The notes beneath the pieces are model-generated. The model saw only the letters and a program-made list of their open reading frames with translations. It was not told the origin of the DNA and did not search any database. Position numbers and translations under genes: made by a program. Positions 33,048-42,324 of a stretch of 64,000 nucleotides of DNA are shown piece by piece (position 1 is the stretch's first letter; each line of letters starts with the position of its first letter). Origin of the DNA: an uncultured Oscillibacter sp. (GTDB lineage Bacteria; Bacillota; Clostridia; Oscillospirales; Oscillospiraceae); contig CAJKKQ010000001.1 of NCBI GenBank assembly GCA_905200545.1, positions 1 through 64,000 on the forward strand. Reading direction: 5' to 3'.

Positions 33048-33890
33048 CTAATCCTCAAGAAACATCACACCAATCGTGTTGGGTCCGCAATGGCATGCTA
33101 CTGTGCAGCCCGCGAAGGTCTCTTGAATATCAGTGAATCTTTTATCTTCGGTCAGGACCTGCCTCGCAGCGTCCACAGCTTCCCGCTTAGCAGATGGATA
33201 TACAATATAGACACGTCCATCAGAAATATTTCCGGGTACCGAAATGCGGTCTTTGGTATATTGATACATGACTTTTTCCAGAGAACCCCGATACTTTTTT
33301 CCTACGCGCATGATTCCACCGCTGACTTCGATGCACGGTTTCAGATGCATCAAATTTGCCCCCAGTGCCGCAACGGAAGAACAACGGCCGCCCTTTCGCA
33401 TATAGTCCAACCGGTCAAGAATAAAGCTGGCATTGACACGGCTTGCGGCACTCTCCAAGCGCATACATATCTTTTCGGGTGAGACGCCCTGTTCTGCCAT
33501 TTTGGCCGCTTCCATCACAATAATCCCCTGACCACTGGATAGATTCTTTGAATCCACTATGTACACATTGGAAAATTCACTGGCAGCAATCACTGCATTT
33601 TGATAGCAGCTTGAAAAACCGGAGCCAATTGTAATCATGATAACCGCTTCATATTGCAGGCTGAGTTCCTCGAAATATTCTGACAGCTCCATAGGATTTG
33701 GCGCAGCTGTTGTGCAGATATCTCCTCCTTTTTCCACATAAGAAAAGATATCCTCCGGCGTGATTTCGAGGCCATCCAAAAAGGAGTCTTCTCCTTTGTT
33801 TATGTGCAGGGGGATCACCGAAATATGATGTGCATGAATGAGTTCCCGGGGCAAATCGCAGGTTGAATCCGTCACAATTTTAATACTCAT
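33048..33890 (-). CDS. DegV family fatty-acid-binding protein (FakB-like)
   Basis: A 280-residue DegV protein. Signature elements are IVTDSTCDLP at the N-terminus, TTAAPNPMELSEYF, ITIGSGFSSCYQNA, the GQGIIVMEAA helix and LDYMRKGGRCSS. Members bind one fatty acid in a deep pocket; the studied FakB proteins present it to the kinase FakA for phosphorylation. AGGAGG precedes the ATG. FakA is not in this window. Its location in an island with oleate hydratase, dehydrogenase and reductase fits a role in handling exogenous or modified fatty acids. Confidence 0.92.
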   Translation of the reverse strand: MSIKIVTDSTCDLPRELIHAHHISVIPLHINKGEDSFLDGLEITPEDIFSYVEKGGDICTTAAPNPMELSEYFEELSLQYEAVIMITIGSGFSSCYQNAVIAASEFSNVYIVDSKNLSSGQGIIVMEAAKMAEQGVSPEKICMRLESAASRVNASFILDRLDYMRKGGRCSSVAALGANLMHLKPCIEVSGGIMRVGKKYRGSLEKVMYQYTKDRISVPGNISDGRVYIVYPSAKREAVDAARQVLTEDKRFTDIQETFAGCTVACHCGPNTIGVMFLED

Positions 33891-34031
33891 ATTGTCCTCC
33901 TAAGACTTCCTTTTTACGAATCAGAGCCCAAATAATTGCCTGCCCCAAAGGACAAAACTATTTGAGCAAACAAGAATCGATAAATTGCCAGAGTTGTGGG
34001 GTCCTGAATGGCTGTTTCCACCAATACTGAT

Positions 34032-35702
34032 TTATACTTTGTAACAGCCTCCGCCAATGAATTCTCGCATCAGGGAGGTTTTTGGCACGTCGTCTGCTGG
34101 AATGGGTAAAAAATAGTTTAAGAATTTCAGCAAGCGCTTTGCCTCGATGTATTCCTCACAATCTTTTGGAACGCCAAAAAGCAGCGGTTCCACAAAGGGT
34201 TTCAAAAGGGCGATTTCATAAATCAGTGCCGAGTTGAAAATCATGTCCGCACTGTCTTGAAACGGGAAAATATTGTTTTCTTCTCCTCTTCTTACAGACG
34301 GCCACATCTGAATGGTAGCCCTGGCGCTGTAACCCCGGGTCCTTGCATCCCGTTCGATCCTTCGCAAAAGTCGTGCGTCTGTTGTGGGGATGTAGTTGTG
34401 GTCATCGACATTCAGCGTAGTCAGGCAGCTGATGTAGATTTTGTATTTGCTCTCTTTCGGCAGAGAATAGGAAAGCTGATCGTTCAGGCAGTGGATGCCC
34501 TCGATGACAAGAACATCCTGCGCTCCCAGGGTCAGATAGTCGCCGTTGTATTCACGGACGCCCTTTTTGAAGTTGAACTGTGGGATTTCCACCGTCTCAC
34601 CCCTTAGGAGCCGTGTCATATCCGCATTGAACTGCTCAACATCCATGGCGCCCAAACTCTCAAAATCATACTGACCGTTTTGATCCAAGGGCGTCTCGGA
34701 GCGGTTTTTAAAATAATTGTCCGTTGCGATGGCGTGTGGGTGCAGGCCGCACGCCAAAAGCTGGGTGGACAGGCGATGGGAAAATGTCGTCTTTCCTGAG
34801 GACGAAGGGCCGGCAATCATAACGAAGCGAACATCCTTCCGGGCTGCAATTTCACCTGCAATATCTCCGATTTTCTTTTCCATCATTGCCTCGTGCGCAA
34901 GGATCATGTGTGTAGCATTTCCCTGTGAAATGACTCCGTTCATCTCCGCAACATTAGAGATATGCAGCGCCTCAGATCTGAGGGTGGCGTCGTAAAGTTC
35001 CCGGAATACCTTCATGGAGGGATGGAACGCTCCCAGCTGACTGGGATTCTTTTGATCTGGCAGACGCAGAACAAATCCGCTCTCAAACAGCTGCAGGCCA
35101 AAGCATTTCAAATACCCCGTATCAGGAACCATGTAGCCGTAAAAATAATCTGAAAACTCATCCAGAAAATAAATATTGACATGGGAATTGATCCGAAAGC
35201 TGAGCAGCTGCGCCTTGTCGTACATTTGTGTTTTGCGAAACAGTTCTACAGCATCATCGGTATTGATGGATTCTTTCCGAATAGGTACTGCCTGTTCGGA
35301 AATCGCCCTCATGCGGCCTTCAACCTGGTTCAGCAGCTCCTGTCCCAGTGTGAAGGCCCCCTTTGCCCGGATAAACAAGGCATGGCTGATGGAATACTCG
35401 ACGGAAACGCGCTCAACATTCTCCTTGCGAACCACATCATAGAAGGCTTTCAGCATCAGAAAAACCACACTGCGTTCATAAGTCTGCATCCCCGGCTTTT
35501 CTTCTACCGTAATCATTTTCAGCGTGCAATCCCTATCCAAAGCCTTGTGCAGTTCACAGAGTTTCCCGTTTCGATTGACAAGCAAAATATCATGCGCATA
35601 TCCTTCCTGAAAATCAGCAGCTATCGCCTGATACAGAGTTCCTTTTGGATAAATATGTTCAACGCCATCCACGTTCACTTTCATCATTCTCGTATTTTCC
35701 AT
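34032..35702 (-). CDS. udk: Uridine-kinase-like nucleoside kinase with TGS-like N-terminus
   Basis: A 556-residue protein. A TGS-like segment (VNVDGVEHIYPKGTLYQAIA) starts the chain, followed by a region similar to the second domain of threonyl-tRNA synthetase (VSVEYSISHALFIRAKG). The C-terminal half is a uridine kinase (P-loop AGPSSSGKTTF, then TDNYFKNR and DARLLRRIERDARTRG). Such fused nucleoside kinases are typical of Clostridia and phosphorylate uridine or an unknown substrate. The start at 35702 follows AGAGGAGG. MetK is encoded 92 bp upstream on the same strand. Confidence 0.88.
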   Translation of the reverse strand: MENTRMMKVNVDGVEHIYPKGTLYQAIAADFQEGYAHDILLVNRNGKLCELHKALDRDCTLKMITVEEKPGMQTYERSVVFLMLKAFYDVVRKENVERVSVEYSISHALFIRAKGAFTLGQELLNQVEGRMRAISEQAVPIRKESINTDDAVELFRKTQMYDKAQLLSFRINSHVNIYFLDEFSDYFYGYMVPDTGYLKCFGLQLFESGFVLRLPDQKNPSQLGAFHPSMKVFRELYDATLRSEALHISNVAEMNGVISQGNATHMILAHEAMMEKKIGDIAGEIAARKDVRFVMIAGPSSSGKTTFSHRLSTQLLACGLHPHAIATDNYFKNRSETPLDQNGQYDFESLGAMDVEQFNADMTRLLRGETVEIPQFNFKKGVREYNGDYLTLGAQDVLVIEGIHCLNDQLSYSLPKESKYKIYISCLTTLNVDDHNYIPTTDARLLRRIERDARTRGYSARATIQMWPSVRRGEENNIFPFQDSADMIFNSALIYEIALLKPFVEPLLFGVPKDCEEYIEAKRLLKFLNYFLPIPADDVPKTSLMREFIGGGCYKV

Positions 35703-35794
35703 AGAACAGCCTCCTCTAATTCTCCGCACAGGTTCGAGATACAGCAAATTCTTTCACAACGTCACGTCTCCACCCAGTATGAAAAATGCGGCTT

Positions 35795-36952
35795 TTAAAC
35801 AAGCCGCATTTTCAGTGCATCCATCGCGGTTTCATTTACCTGCTCCCAGGGGAATCCGTTTCTCCCGAAATGGCCATAATTTGTGGTCTCAGCAAAAATG
35901 GGACTGTCCAGTTTTAAATATTGGATGATGGCTCCGGGGCGCAGGTCAAAGCAATTGCGGACCCAGTCGCACAGTACATCATCCGGCAGCCGGCCTGTCC
36001 CAAAGGTTTCCACAGAGACGGACACTGGCTCAGAGACACCGATGGCATAGCCCAGCTGCAGTTCCAACTGCTTGGCAGCACCCGCCGCCACCGCGGTTTT
36101 CGCGACGTGGCGGGCCATATATGCGGCGCTCCGGTCAACCTTCGTGGCATCTTTGCCGGAGAACGCTCCGCCGCCGTGATGGCCGATGCCGCCATAAGTA
36201 TCGCAGATGATCTTTCTTCCGGTCAGACCGGTGTCCGCGGCGGGTCCTCCCAGCACAAAGCGCCCCGTGGGATTGATATAGTATTTCGTGTTTTCGTCCA
36301 GTAGCTTGGCATCAATGACGGGGAACACAACCCGCTCCAAAATATCCTTGCGTAGCACCTTCATATCAATATCCGGATCGTGTTGGGCAGAGACTACCAC
36401 AGTGTCTACCCGTATTGGCGCACCATCCACATACTCCACTGTGACCTGTGCCTTTCCATCCGGACGCAGGTAGGGCAATAGGCCAGACTTTCGGACTTCC
36501 GTCAAGCGGCAGGTCAGGGCGTGGGCCAAGGTGATAGACAGCGGCATCAATTCGGTGGTCTCATCGCAGGCGTAGCCGAACATCATACCCTGATTGCCGG
36601 CACCCACATCCTTGGAGCCGTCGGCGGCCGCATCCACACCCATTGCGATGTCAGGAGACTGCTCATGGATGGAGCAAGTAATATTGACACTTTTTGCGTC
36701 AAACCCATATTCGGGCCTTGTATAGCCGATTTTTGCAATACAGCGGCGGGCAATCTTCTCAAAATTTGGGGATGCCTTGCTGGTGATCTCGCCCATGATG
36801 TGCATGGCTCCCGGTTCCGCTGTGACCTCTACTGCACTCCGGGATTTGGGATCTTCGTTCAGCAACGCATCGAGAATACTGTCCGCAACAAAATCACAGA
36901 TTTTGTCAGGATGGCCTTCAGTGACCGATTCGGAAGTCAAGAATTTTCTCAT
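35795..36952 (-). CDS. metK: S-adenosylmethionine synthetase
   Basis: A 385-residue MetK. The N-terminal [15 protein letters not shown], the loop [16 protein letters not shown] and the phosphate loop [18 protein letters not shown] are intact, so the enzyme should be active. AGGAG precedes the ATG. A housekeeping enzyme on a mobile element is unusual. The element encodes a radical SAM protein that consumes SAM, which offers one explanation. It may be a second copy beside a chromosomal metK outside the window. Confidence 0.95.
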   Translation of the reverse strand: MRKFLTSESVTEGHPDKICDFVADSILDALLNEDPKSRSAVEVTAEPGAMHIMGEITSKASPNFEKIARRCIAKIGYTRPEYGFDAKSVNITCSIHEQSPDIAMGVDAAADGSKDVGAGNQGMMFGYACDETTELMPLSITLAHALTCRLTEVRKSGLLPYLRPDGKAQVTVEYVDGAPIRVDTVVVSAQHDPDIDMKVLRKDILERVVFPVIDAKLLDENTKYYINPTGRFVLGGPAADTGLTGRKIICDTYGGIGHHGGGAFSGKDATKVDRSAAYMARHVAKTAVAAGAAKQLELQLGYAIGVSEPVSVSVETFGTGRLPDDVLCDWVRNCFDLRPGAIIQYLKLDSPIFAETTNYGHFGRNGFPWEQVNETAMDALKMRLV

Positions 36953-37014
36953 AGCTCACATCTCCTGTTGTATTTTTTCTCTGACAGAGAGTTCTCCCTT
37001 TCTATTGCGATGGA

Positions 37015-38031
37015 TCAGGTTTTCTGAGAATCGTTCAGTACACGCCTTTGTGCGCGCAGGAATACGAGGATGCTGAGGATAAATGGGAAAAAGAATGTTG
37101 CGACGCGGAATAGAATCAGAGCGGAGGATGCCTGGGCATATTCCATATAGTGGGAAAATATCAGCACGAAGGCAAACTCCACTGGCCCCACGCCCGCCAC
37201 ATTGGGCAGGGCGTTGGAGATCAGATGCATCAGTGCGGTCAGCAGCTGTACGTGCCAGAAGGAGGGACCAGATATTCCCAATATCTCCATACAGAGAAAC
37301 GGTATGGTGTAAAGGCAAAATAGCTTTAGACCATTGAATAACAGCACTTTGAGAAGGCACCAGTGGTCATGAAGCAATTTGGGGGATTCCGTATGAAGCG
37401 AAGATAGATTGTCTTTCCACAGACGCTTGCGGCCTTCCCATTTTTCCGTATTCGGCAAATGATCAATCACCCAGGATGCAAACCACTGCACCTTTTCCCA
37501 GGCGCACAGCAGAACCAGTGCCGCTATAATCAGAGCGCAGATTCCATATCCCAACGGTATGTAGCGGGAAAAGCCGCGGCCAGTTTCGCTGAGCCAGCGG
37601 CCCTGAAATAACAGCATAACGGTGGTGTAGATTAAAACAGAACTCTTATGAAATATGTACTCCAGCATCATGGTACCAATGCCACAGCCTGTCATCATAC
37701 CGCAGTGATGCAGGTAATAGCTTTGCATGGGAACAGAGCCGACGGAAAGCGTAGATACGTTTCCGAAAACGCCAAGGAAGGTCACCTCTACCGCTTGCCG
37801 ATATGAAAATGTTGGGAGTCGACGGTGAATCATCGCAAAGCAGACTGCTGATTCAAGCATTTGATAAGCAAGACCCATGCCCAGCAGGAGCAACAGTTCT
37901 CTGATGCTGACGGCCTGGATATTCCGCAAAATCTCCTGATAATGATCCCGAAACACCCAAATTACCAGCAGGAATAAAAGCAAAAGTGTAGCGGCACTGA
38001 TTGCTACTGTTTTCCATTGTTTCTTATCCAT
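37015..38031 (-). CDS. Flippase-like / LPG synthase TM-domain membrane protein
   Basis: A 338-residue integral membrane protein with about eight hydrophobic segments and the signature of the lysylphosphatidylglycerol synthase TM family (PF03706, UPF0104): FGNVSTLSVGSVPMQSYYL and ISNALPNVAGVGPVEFAFV. It has no C-terminal synthase domain. Related proteins translocate or modify lipids. It is upstream of metK on the same strand with 62 bp between them. Confidence 0.82.
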   Translation of the reverse strand: MDKKQWKTVAISAATLLLLFLLVIWVFRDHYQEILRNIQAVSIRELLLLLGMGLAYQMLESAVCFAMIHRRLPTFSYRQAVEVTFLGVFGNVSTLSVGSVPMQSYYLHHCGMMTGCGIGTMMLEYIFHKSSVLIYTTVMLLFQGRWLSETGRGFSRYIPLGYGICALIIAALVLLCAWEKVQWFASWVIDHLPNTEKWEGRKRLWKDNLSSLHTESPKLLHDHWCLLKVLLFNGLKLFCLYTIPFLCMEILGISGPSFWHVQLLTALMHLISNALPNVAGVGPVEFAFVLIFSHYMEYAQASSALILFRVATFFFPFILSILVFLRAQRRVLNDSQKT

Positions 38032-38288
38032 AGGAGACCTCTAAAAGATAAAATGTTTCGCTAAACAGCGGAAATAGAAGAATCAGAAACTCACTGAACT
38101 TTGCTTGTTCCTTCATGACGCTGGGGAAATGTAGTAACATCTGAATGGACTCGACTATGGGCTTTCACTGTTCTATGTGTAGCCGATAAGAGGTAACTAT
38201 AAGACCAGCAGCATTACGGATGTGTTTGCGCAGCAATGCCCGACCAAGCCTGCTTCAATTGTACTTAGAAACACCCGCACATCATATG

Positions 38289-38339
38289 GACAAAAGCAGC
38301 CCCTGTGCCTGTTTTTTAGGCACAGGGGCTGCTTTTGTC
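38289..38339. repeat. Long inverted repeat, copy B
   Basis: Perfect 22-bp arms (38289-38310 and 38318-38339, beginning GACAAAAGCAGCCCC) enclose GTTTTTT. It lies in the 340-bp gene-free interval between the flippase-like gene and a TetR gene, downstream of the TetR gene, and may terminate it. The rest of the interval shows no gene. Confidence 0.7.
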
Positions 38340-38370
38340 TGATTCTATGTTCTTAAGAAAAGCCAAAGTT

Positions 38371-38928
38371 TTATTTCTTTTCACATCGGGTAATCATCGC
38401 GTCCAAATCGCCGCGCTTCAATTCGCAAATCCGATGGAACCGCGATTGAATACCTTCCTGCATCCCTGTTTCCAGCCAGCCGACGACAAAGCCAAAACAC
38501 ATGCATTTCAAATAATCAATCATCAGCTTTCGGTCCGGCTCCGCCACGGTCCGTCCGGCCAGAATTCCATCTACATAAGTCGTAACTGCGTGCTCACATA
38601 CCCGCCATTGGTACTGTTCATAGATATCCCGGTTGATGGAGTGATAAATGTGCAGTACCGCTTTCCGGTTTTCCAATGCAAACCTTATGGCGGCATTGAG
38701 ACAGTCCTCGACGGACTCAATAGAGGGATGTTCCTGAATCACCCGATTCGCATCCTCGTTAATAATCGTTTCTACCAATTGGGGAATATCCTGAAAATAA
38801 TAATAAAAGGTGTTACGGTTAACACCACAGGCATCCACGATATCCCGGACAGTGATTTGGCTTAGAGGCCTCTCATTCAACAGCTTAATAAACGAATCCC
38901 GAATCGCTTTTTTTGCAAAACCGGCCAC
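38371..38928 (-). CDS. TetR-family regulator 1
   Basis: A 185-residue regulator with an N-terminal TetR helix-turn-helix (QITVRDIVDACGVNRNTFYYYF) and a helical ligand domain. The GTG start at 38928 follows GGAGGC. It is homologous to the neighbouring TetR at 39010-39597 (DhaS-like C-terminal type). CGCTATATCAAC occurs upstream at about 38956 and again near 44458, and could be an operator. Confidence 0.87.
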   Translation of the reverse strand: MAGFAKKAIRDSFIKLLNERPLSQITVRDIVDACGVNRNTFYYYFQDIPQLVETIINEDANRVIQEHPSIESVEDCLNAAIRFALENRKAVLHIYHSINRDIYEQYQWRVCEHAVTTYVDGILAGRTVAEPDRKLMIDYLKCMCFGFVVGWLETGMQEGIQSRFHRICELKRGDLDAMITRCEKK

Positions 38929-39009
38929 GGTTCACGCCTCCCTCATTTGATTTCCGCTATATCAACATATGACTTGGAAATGCAGTGAGAACAATGCCAG
39001 CACTCTGAT

Positions 39010-39597
39010 TCATGCGTCTTTCAAGAGCCGGGAAGTCGCGCCATCCACCAGAAACTCCGCGGTGACAAGCAGTTCTTCCTTGGGAAGGTCCATGTTCTTT
39101 TGGAACCACTCACGAATCAGGCCAATGAGACCATAGGTGATGAATCTCAGTAAATAGGACAGCTGCTGGTCATCCATAGGCTGGAACCAGGCCCGAATGA
39201 CCTCCGTGCCGTTACGGTGAATCAGCTGCTGCAAATGCTCGGCAAACTGGCTAACCTCGTTGTTTTCAAACAGGATAGTGCAGACCTCCCGATGCTCCAC
39301 CACAAAGTCCAGGATTGGCTCGAACACGGGGCGCAGGGTGCCGTCCGCCACCGTTTCCTGGATATGGGCGTCCACCAGCACCTGGGCCTCTGCCAGCAGG
39401 TCTTCCTCCATACTTTGCAGCAGTTGGGTAGTATCCGTGTAATGGAGGTAAAACGTGGTGCGGTTCATATCGGCGTTGTCCGTCACATCCCGGACGGAAA
39501 TCTCTGAAAAATGTTTTTGCTCCATCAGCTCCAGCAGACTTTCCTTCAACAGTCTGCGGGTGCGTCTGGCACGGCGATCCTCGGGATTCTTCAGCAT
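39010..39597 (-). CDS. TetR-family regulator 2
   Basis: A 195-residue TetR protein (HTH EISVRDVTDNADMNRTTFYL) with a helical C-terminal domain. AAAGGACTCTG precedes the ATG. It is divergent from the exporter operon (149 bp between starts), the standard arrangement for a repressor of an efflux pump. In Staphylococcus the TetR protein FarR controls the MMPL fatty-acid exporter FarE; a similar role here is inferred. Confidence 0.88.
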   Translation of the reverse strand: MLKNPEDRRARRTRRLLKESLLELMEQKHFSEISVRDVTDNADMNRTTFYLHYTDTTQLLQSMEEDLLAEAQVLVDAHIQETVADGTLRPVFEPILDFVVEHREVCTILFENNEVSQFAEHLQQLIHRNGTEVIRAWFQPMDDQQLSYLLRFITYGLIGLIREWFQKNMDLPKEELLVTAEFLVDGATSRLLKDA

Positions 39598-39648
39598 GAC
39601 AGAGTCCTTTCTTTCGGGAAAATTTAGGCATTTGCCCGGATTTGCCTA

Positions 39649-39678
39649 TTGCCCCAAGCTTCTTGCTTTCATTATAAT
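39649..39678 (+). promoter_or_regulatory. Candidate promoter of the MMPL exporter operon
   Basis: TTGCCC (39649-39654), an 18-bp spacer and TATAAT (39673-39678) are followed by the dyad ATCAACTCAATTTGAT, a plausible TetR operator between the divergent genes. Confidence 0.55.
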
Positions 39679-39745
39679 CAACTCAATTTGATAAGTCAAC
39701 AAAAATATGTTAAGCAACATCAGTCGATTAAATGGAGGAATTCGT

Positions 39746-42304
39746 ATGCGCCAACATACACATCTGATGGGAAAGCGTCTGCTGTCGTCGGCACTGGCCA
39801 TTCTGCTGGCGGCAGCCTGCATTGTTCCGGCTGCCGCCGCGGAGCCGATTGGCGACGGCGTGACGCCAACTTATGACGAAGCTTACTATGCCACGCTGGA
39901 TTACTATGGAAATCTGCTGGACGGCAGCGTGGTGAAAAGCTATACCCTCAACGGCGCCACATCCCTGACGGACTACGGTACTTACGACGAAGTAGTAAAT
40001 CTAACCGATGGCACGACACCTGCGGTGGCCGGCAATGCCACCACCTTTTCGTTCAGTGGGAAAGATGCTCCGTCCCATTTCTATTTCGAAGGCAAGACGG
40101 CGGCACCCTTTGAGGCCTTGCCCTGGACGCTGTCGGTCTCCTACACCCTCAACGGCGTTGCCGCCCGGGCCGAGGACCTCGCCGGCAAGACCGGCGTGGT
40201 GGAGATCACCCTGGACGCCATCCCCAACGAGGCTGCCAGTGAGTATGCTCGAAACAACTACACACTGGAAGCCATGGCCGTGTTCAACCAGGACAACATC
40301 CTGTCCCTGGAGGCCCCCGGCGCCCAGGTGCAGCTGATTGGCAATCTGCGGGCTGTGCTGTTTATTGCCCTGCCGGGAGAAGAGCAGCACTTCGTCATCC
40401 GGGTGGGCTGTGAGGATTTTTCCTTTGATGGCTTGACCATTCTGATGGTCCCCGCCACCCTGGGCCAGCTGGAGGAAATCGCCAAGCTGAGTCAGCGGAA
40501 AGATGACTTAGAGGAGGACTACAACAAGCTCTCCGGCAGTCTGGATACTTTGCTGAATTCCTTTGCAGACCTGGGCAGCAGCCTGCGGGACACCGCCGAC
40601 GGCCTGGATCAGCTGAATCATGCCCGGGACACCATTTCCAACGGCAAAGACCAGATTTACGCCGACGGAGATAAGGTTCTGAATGATCTGGAATCACTTA
40701 ATAACTCTCTGAATACCATTCCAGGCCATCTGGACGATGCCGATGACTCCATCACCGAGGTCACGGACTCCCTGTCCGAGGTCACGGACACCGCCGTCAG
40801 CCTCCGGGAAAACCTGGACGATGTGGATGACTGCCTGAAGGATCTGCAGCGGGACATCAAAAACATCCGCTCCGGCAGCGGTGATATGCAGAGTCACCTG
40901 AACCAGTTGGGTGCCGATCTGAAAAAGCTGCAAACCAGTTTGCAGGAGCTGAAAGAAACACTTCAGCTTCTGGACATCCGCATCAACGGTGGACTGATTT
41001 CCGAACTGCCCAGCAATGTACAGGAAAAGATCAAAGTTCAGGGACAGCAGTTGGATGCCGTGCTGACACAAGTACAGGGATTGGAAACCGTTTGGGCCGG
41101 TGTGGCGAGGGACAGCGAAGGGCAGCCTACGGAAACCATCGGATACCAGCAATACCAAATTGCCGCCCTGATTGCCAGCGGAAAGGCATCGTCAGCCGCA
41201 GATGCCGTTGGCCTGCTTCAGCAGGTGCAGGCCGTTGATACAGGTATTGCTTCCGTCAAGGCTTCCAATCCAGCGTTGACCGACGAGCAGGCATTGGCAT
41301 ATCTGGTAGCGCAAGGGCAACTGACCAATGAGCAGGCGGCCCAGTATGCCGCCGCCAAGCCGCAGCTAATTGTGATGGAGCAGGTCTATATCGCCGTCTG
41401 CGGCGGCACTGACCAGCCCATGACCAAGGCGGATTTCTTTACCGCCATGCTGATGCTCAGCGATATCAACGCCCTGCCTGCCGATCAGAAAACCCCGGAA
41501 AACATCGGCAAAATTCTGGCCAACGAAGCTGCTTATGCCAAAACCGGCAAAATGCTCTCCGAGCTCAATGGAGACCACGACCTCTCAAGAGTCATCGGCC
41601 TGCTGGAAAATCTCAGCGATCTGCTGACCGACATGGGAAGCGGCGGTCTCACCGGCGATCTCAGCAGCCTGGTGGGCAAGACCGACACCGCCCTAGGCCA
41701 TCTGAATGACGCCGCCGATGTGGGCCGGGATATCCTGGACCGGGTGGACACTCTTCTCAGTGACATCAAAGAACTGGATGACACCATCAACGACCAGGTC
41801 CCCGGCCTCCGCGGCACTCTGCAGGATACAAAAACCCTCGTTACCGACATGGTGACCACCATCGACGACACCCACGGTTTCCTGACCTCCTTCCGCTCCC
41901 TGGCCAAGACCTCCGGCACCCAGCTGGATGAGGGAACGAAAAAGAGTCTGGAAAACCTGGCGGCAACCCTGCGGAAAACTGCACGCAGTACAGACGCCGT
42001 TGGCGATGTGAAGACGGCCAAGGACGCCATCAATGGGATTATTGAAGATACATGGAACGAGTATACCGGTGATATCAACAATTTGCTGCTAATGGACGCG
42101 ACCGCTGAGGCAGTGTCCCTGACCTCGGATGAGAACGCTGCCCCTACCAGTATTCAGGTCCTGATCCGCACCCAAGAAATTAAGAAATCTGACGCTCCCG
42201 CCGAGAGCGCTGATCAAATCCAAGCGGCGCCCTCCACTTTCTGGGGGCGGGTAGGACAGATGTTCCGAGATTTCTGGAACGCTTTGGCCGGTATCTTCCG
42301 GTAA
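39746..42304 (+). CDS. Secreted coiled-coil partner of the MMPL exporter (YhgE/Pip-like)
   Basis: An 852-residue protein with a clear signal peptide (HLMGKRLLSSALAILLAAAC then VPAAAAEP). A beta-rich region covers about 30-230. Long heptad stretches (YNKLSGSLDTLLNSFADLGS; SITEVTDSLSEVTDTAVSL; ELKETLQLL) resemble YhgE/Pip-type proteins. A short hydrophobic C-terminal helix may anchor it. GGAGG precedes the ATG at 39746. The MMPL gene starts 20 bp downstream, so the two are one operon. It probably acts outside the membrane with the pump, as an adaptor or periplasm-like component. Confidence 0.75.
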   Translation: MRQHTHLMGKRLLSSALAILLAAACIVPAAAAEPIGDGVTPTYDEAYYATLDYYGNLLDGSVVKSYTLNGATSLTDYGTYDEVVNLTDGTTPAVAGNATTFSFSGKDAPSHFYFEGKTAAPFEALPWTLSVSYTLNGVAARAEDLAGKTGVVEITLDAIPNEAASEYARNNYTLEAMAVFNQDNILSLEAPGAQVQLIGNLRAVLFIALPGEEQHFVIRVGCEDFSFDGLTILMVPATLGQLEEIAKLSQRKDDLEEDYNKLSGSLDTLLNSFADLGSSLRDTADGLDQLNHARDTISNGKDQIYADGDKVLNDLESLNNSLNTIPGHLDDADDSITEVTDSLSEVTDTAVSLRENLDDVDDCLKDLQRDIKNIRSGSGDMQSHLNQLGADLKKLQTSLQELKETLQLLDIRINGGLISELPSNVQEKIKVQGQQLDAVLTQVQGLETVWAGVARDSEGQPTETIGYQQYQIAALIASGKASSAADAVGLLQQVQAVDTGIASVKASNPALTDEQALAYLVAQGQLTNEQAAQYAAAKPQLIVMEQVYIAVCGGTDQPMTKADFFTAMLMLSDINALPADQKTPENIGKILANEAAYAKTGKMLSELNGDHDLSRVIGLLENLSDLLTDMGSGGLTGDLSSLVGKTDTALGHLNDAADVGRDILDRVDTLLSDIKELDDTINDQVPGLRGTLQDTKTLVTDMVTTIDDTHGFLTSFRSLAKTSGTQLDEGTKKSLENLAATLRKTARSTDAVGDVKTAKDAINGIIEDTWNEYTGDINNLLLMDATAEAVSLTSDENAAPTSIQVLIRTQEIKKSDAPAESADQIQAAPSTFWGRVGQMFRDFWNALAGIFR

Positions 42305-42324
42305 ACAGTTAAGAGGTGTGTTCC

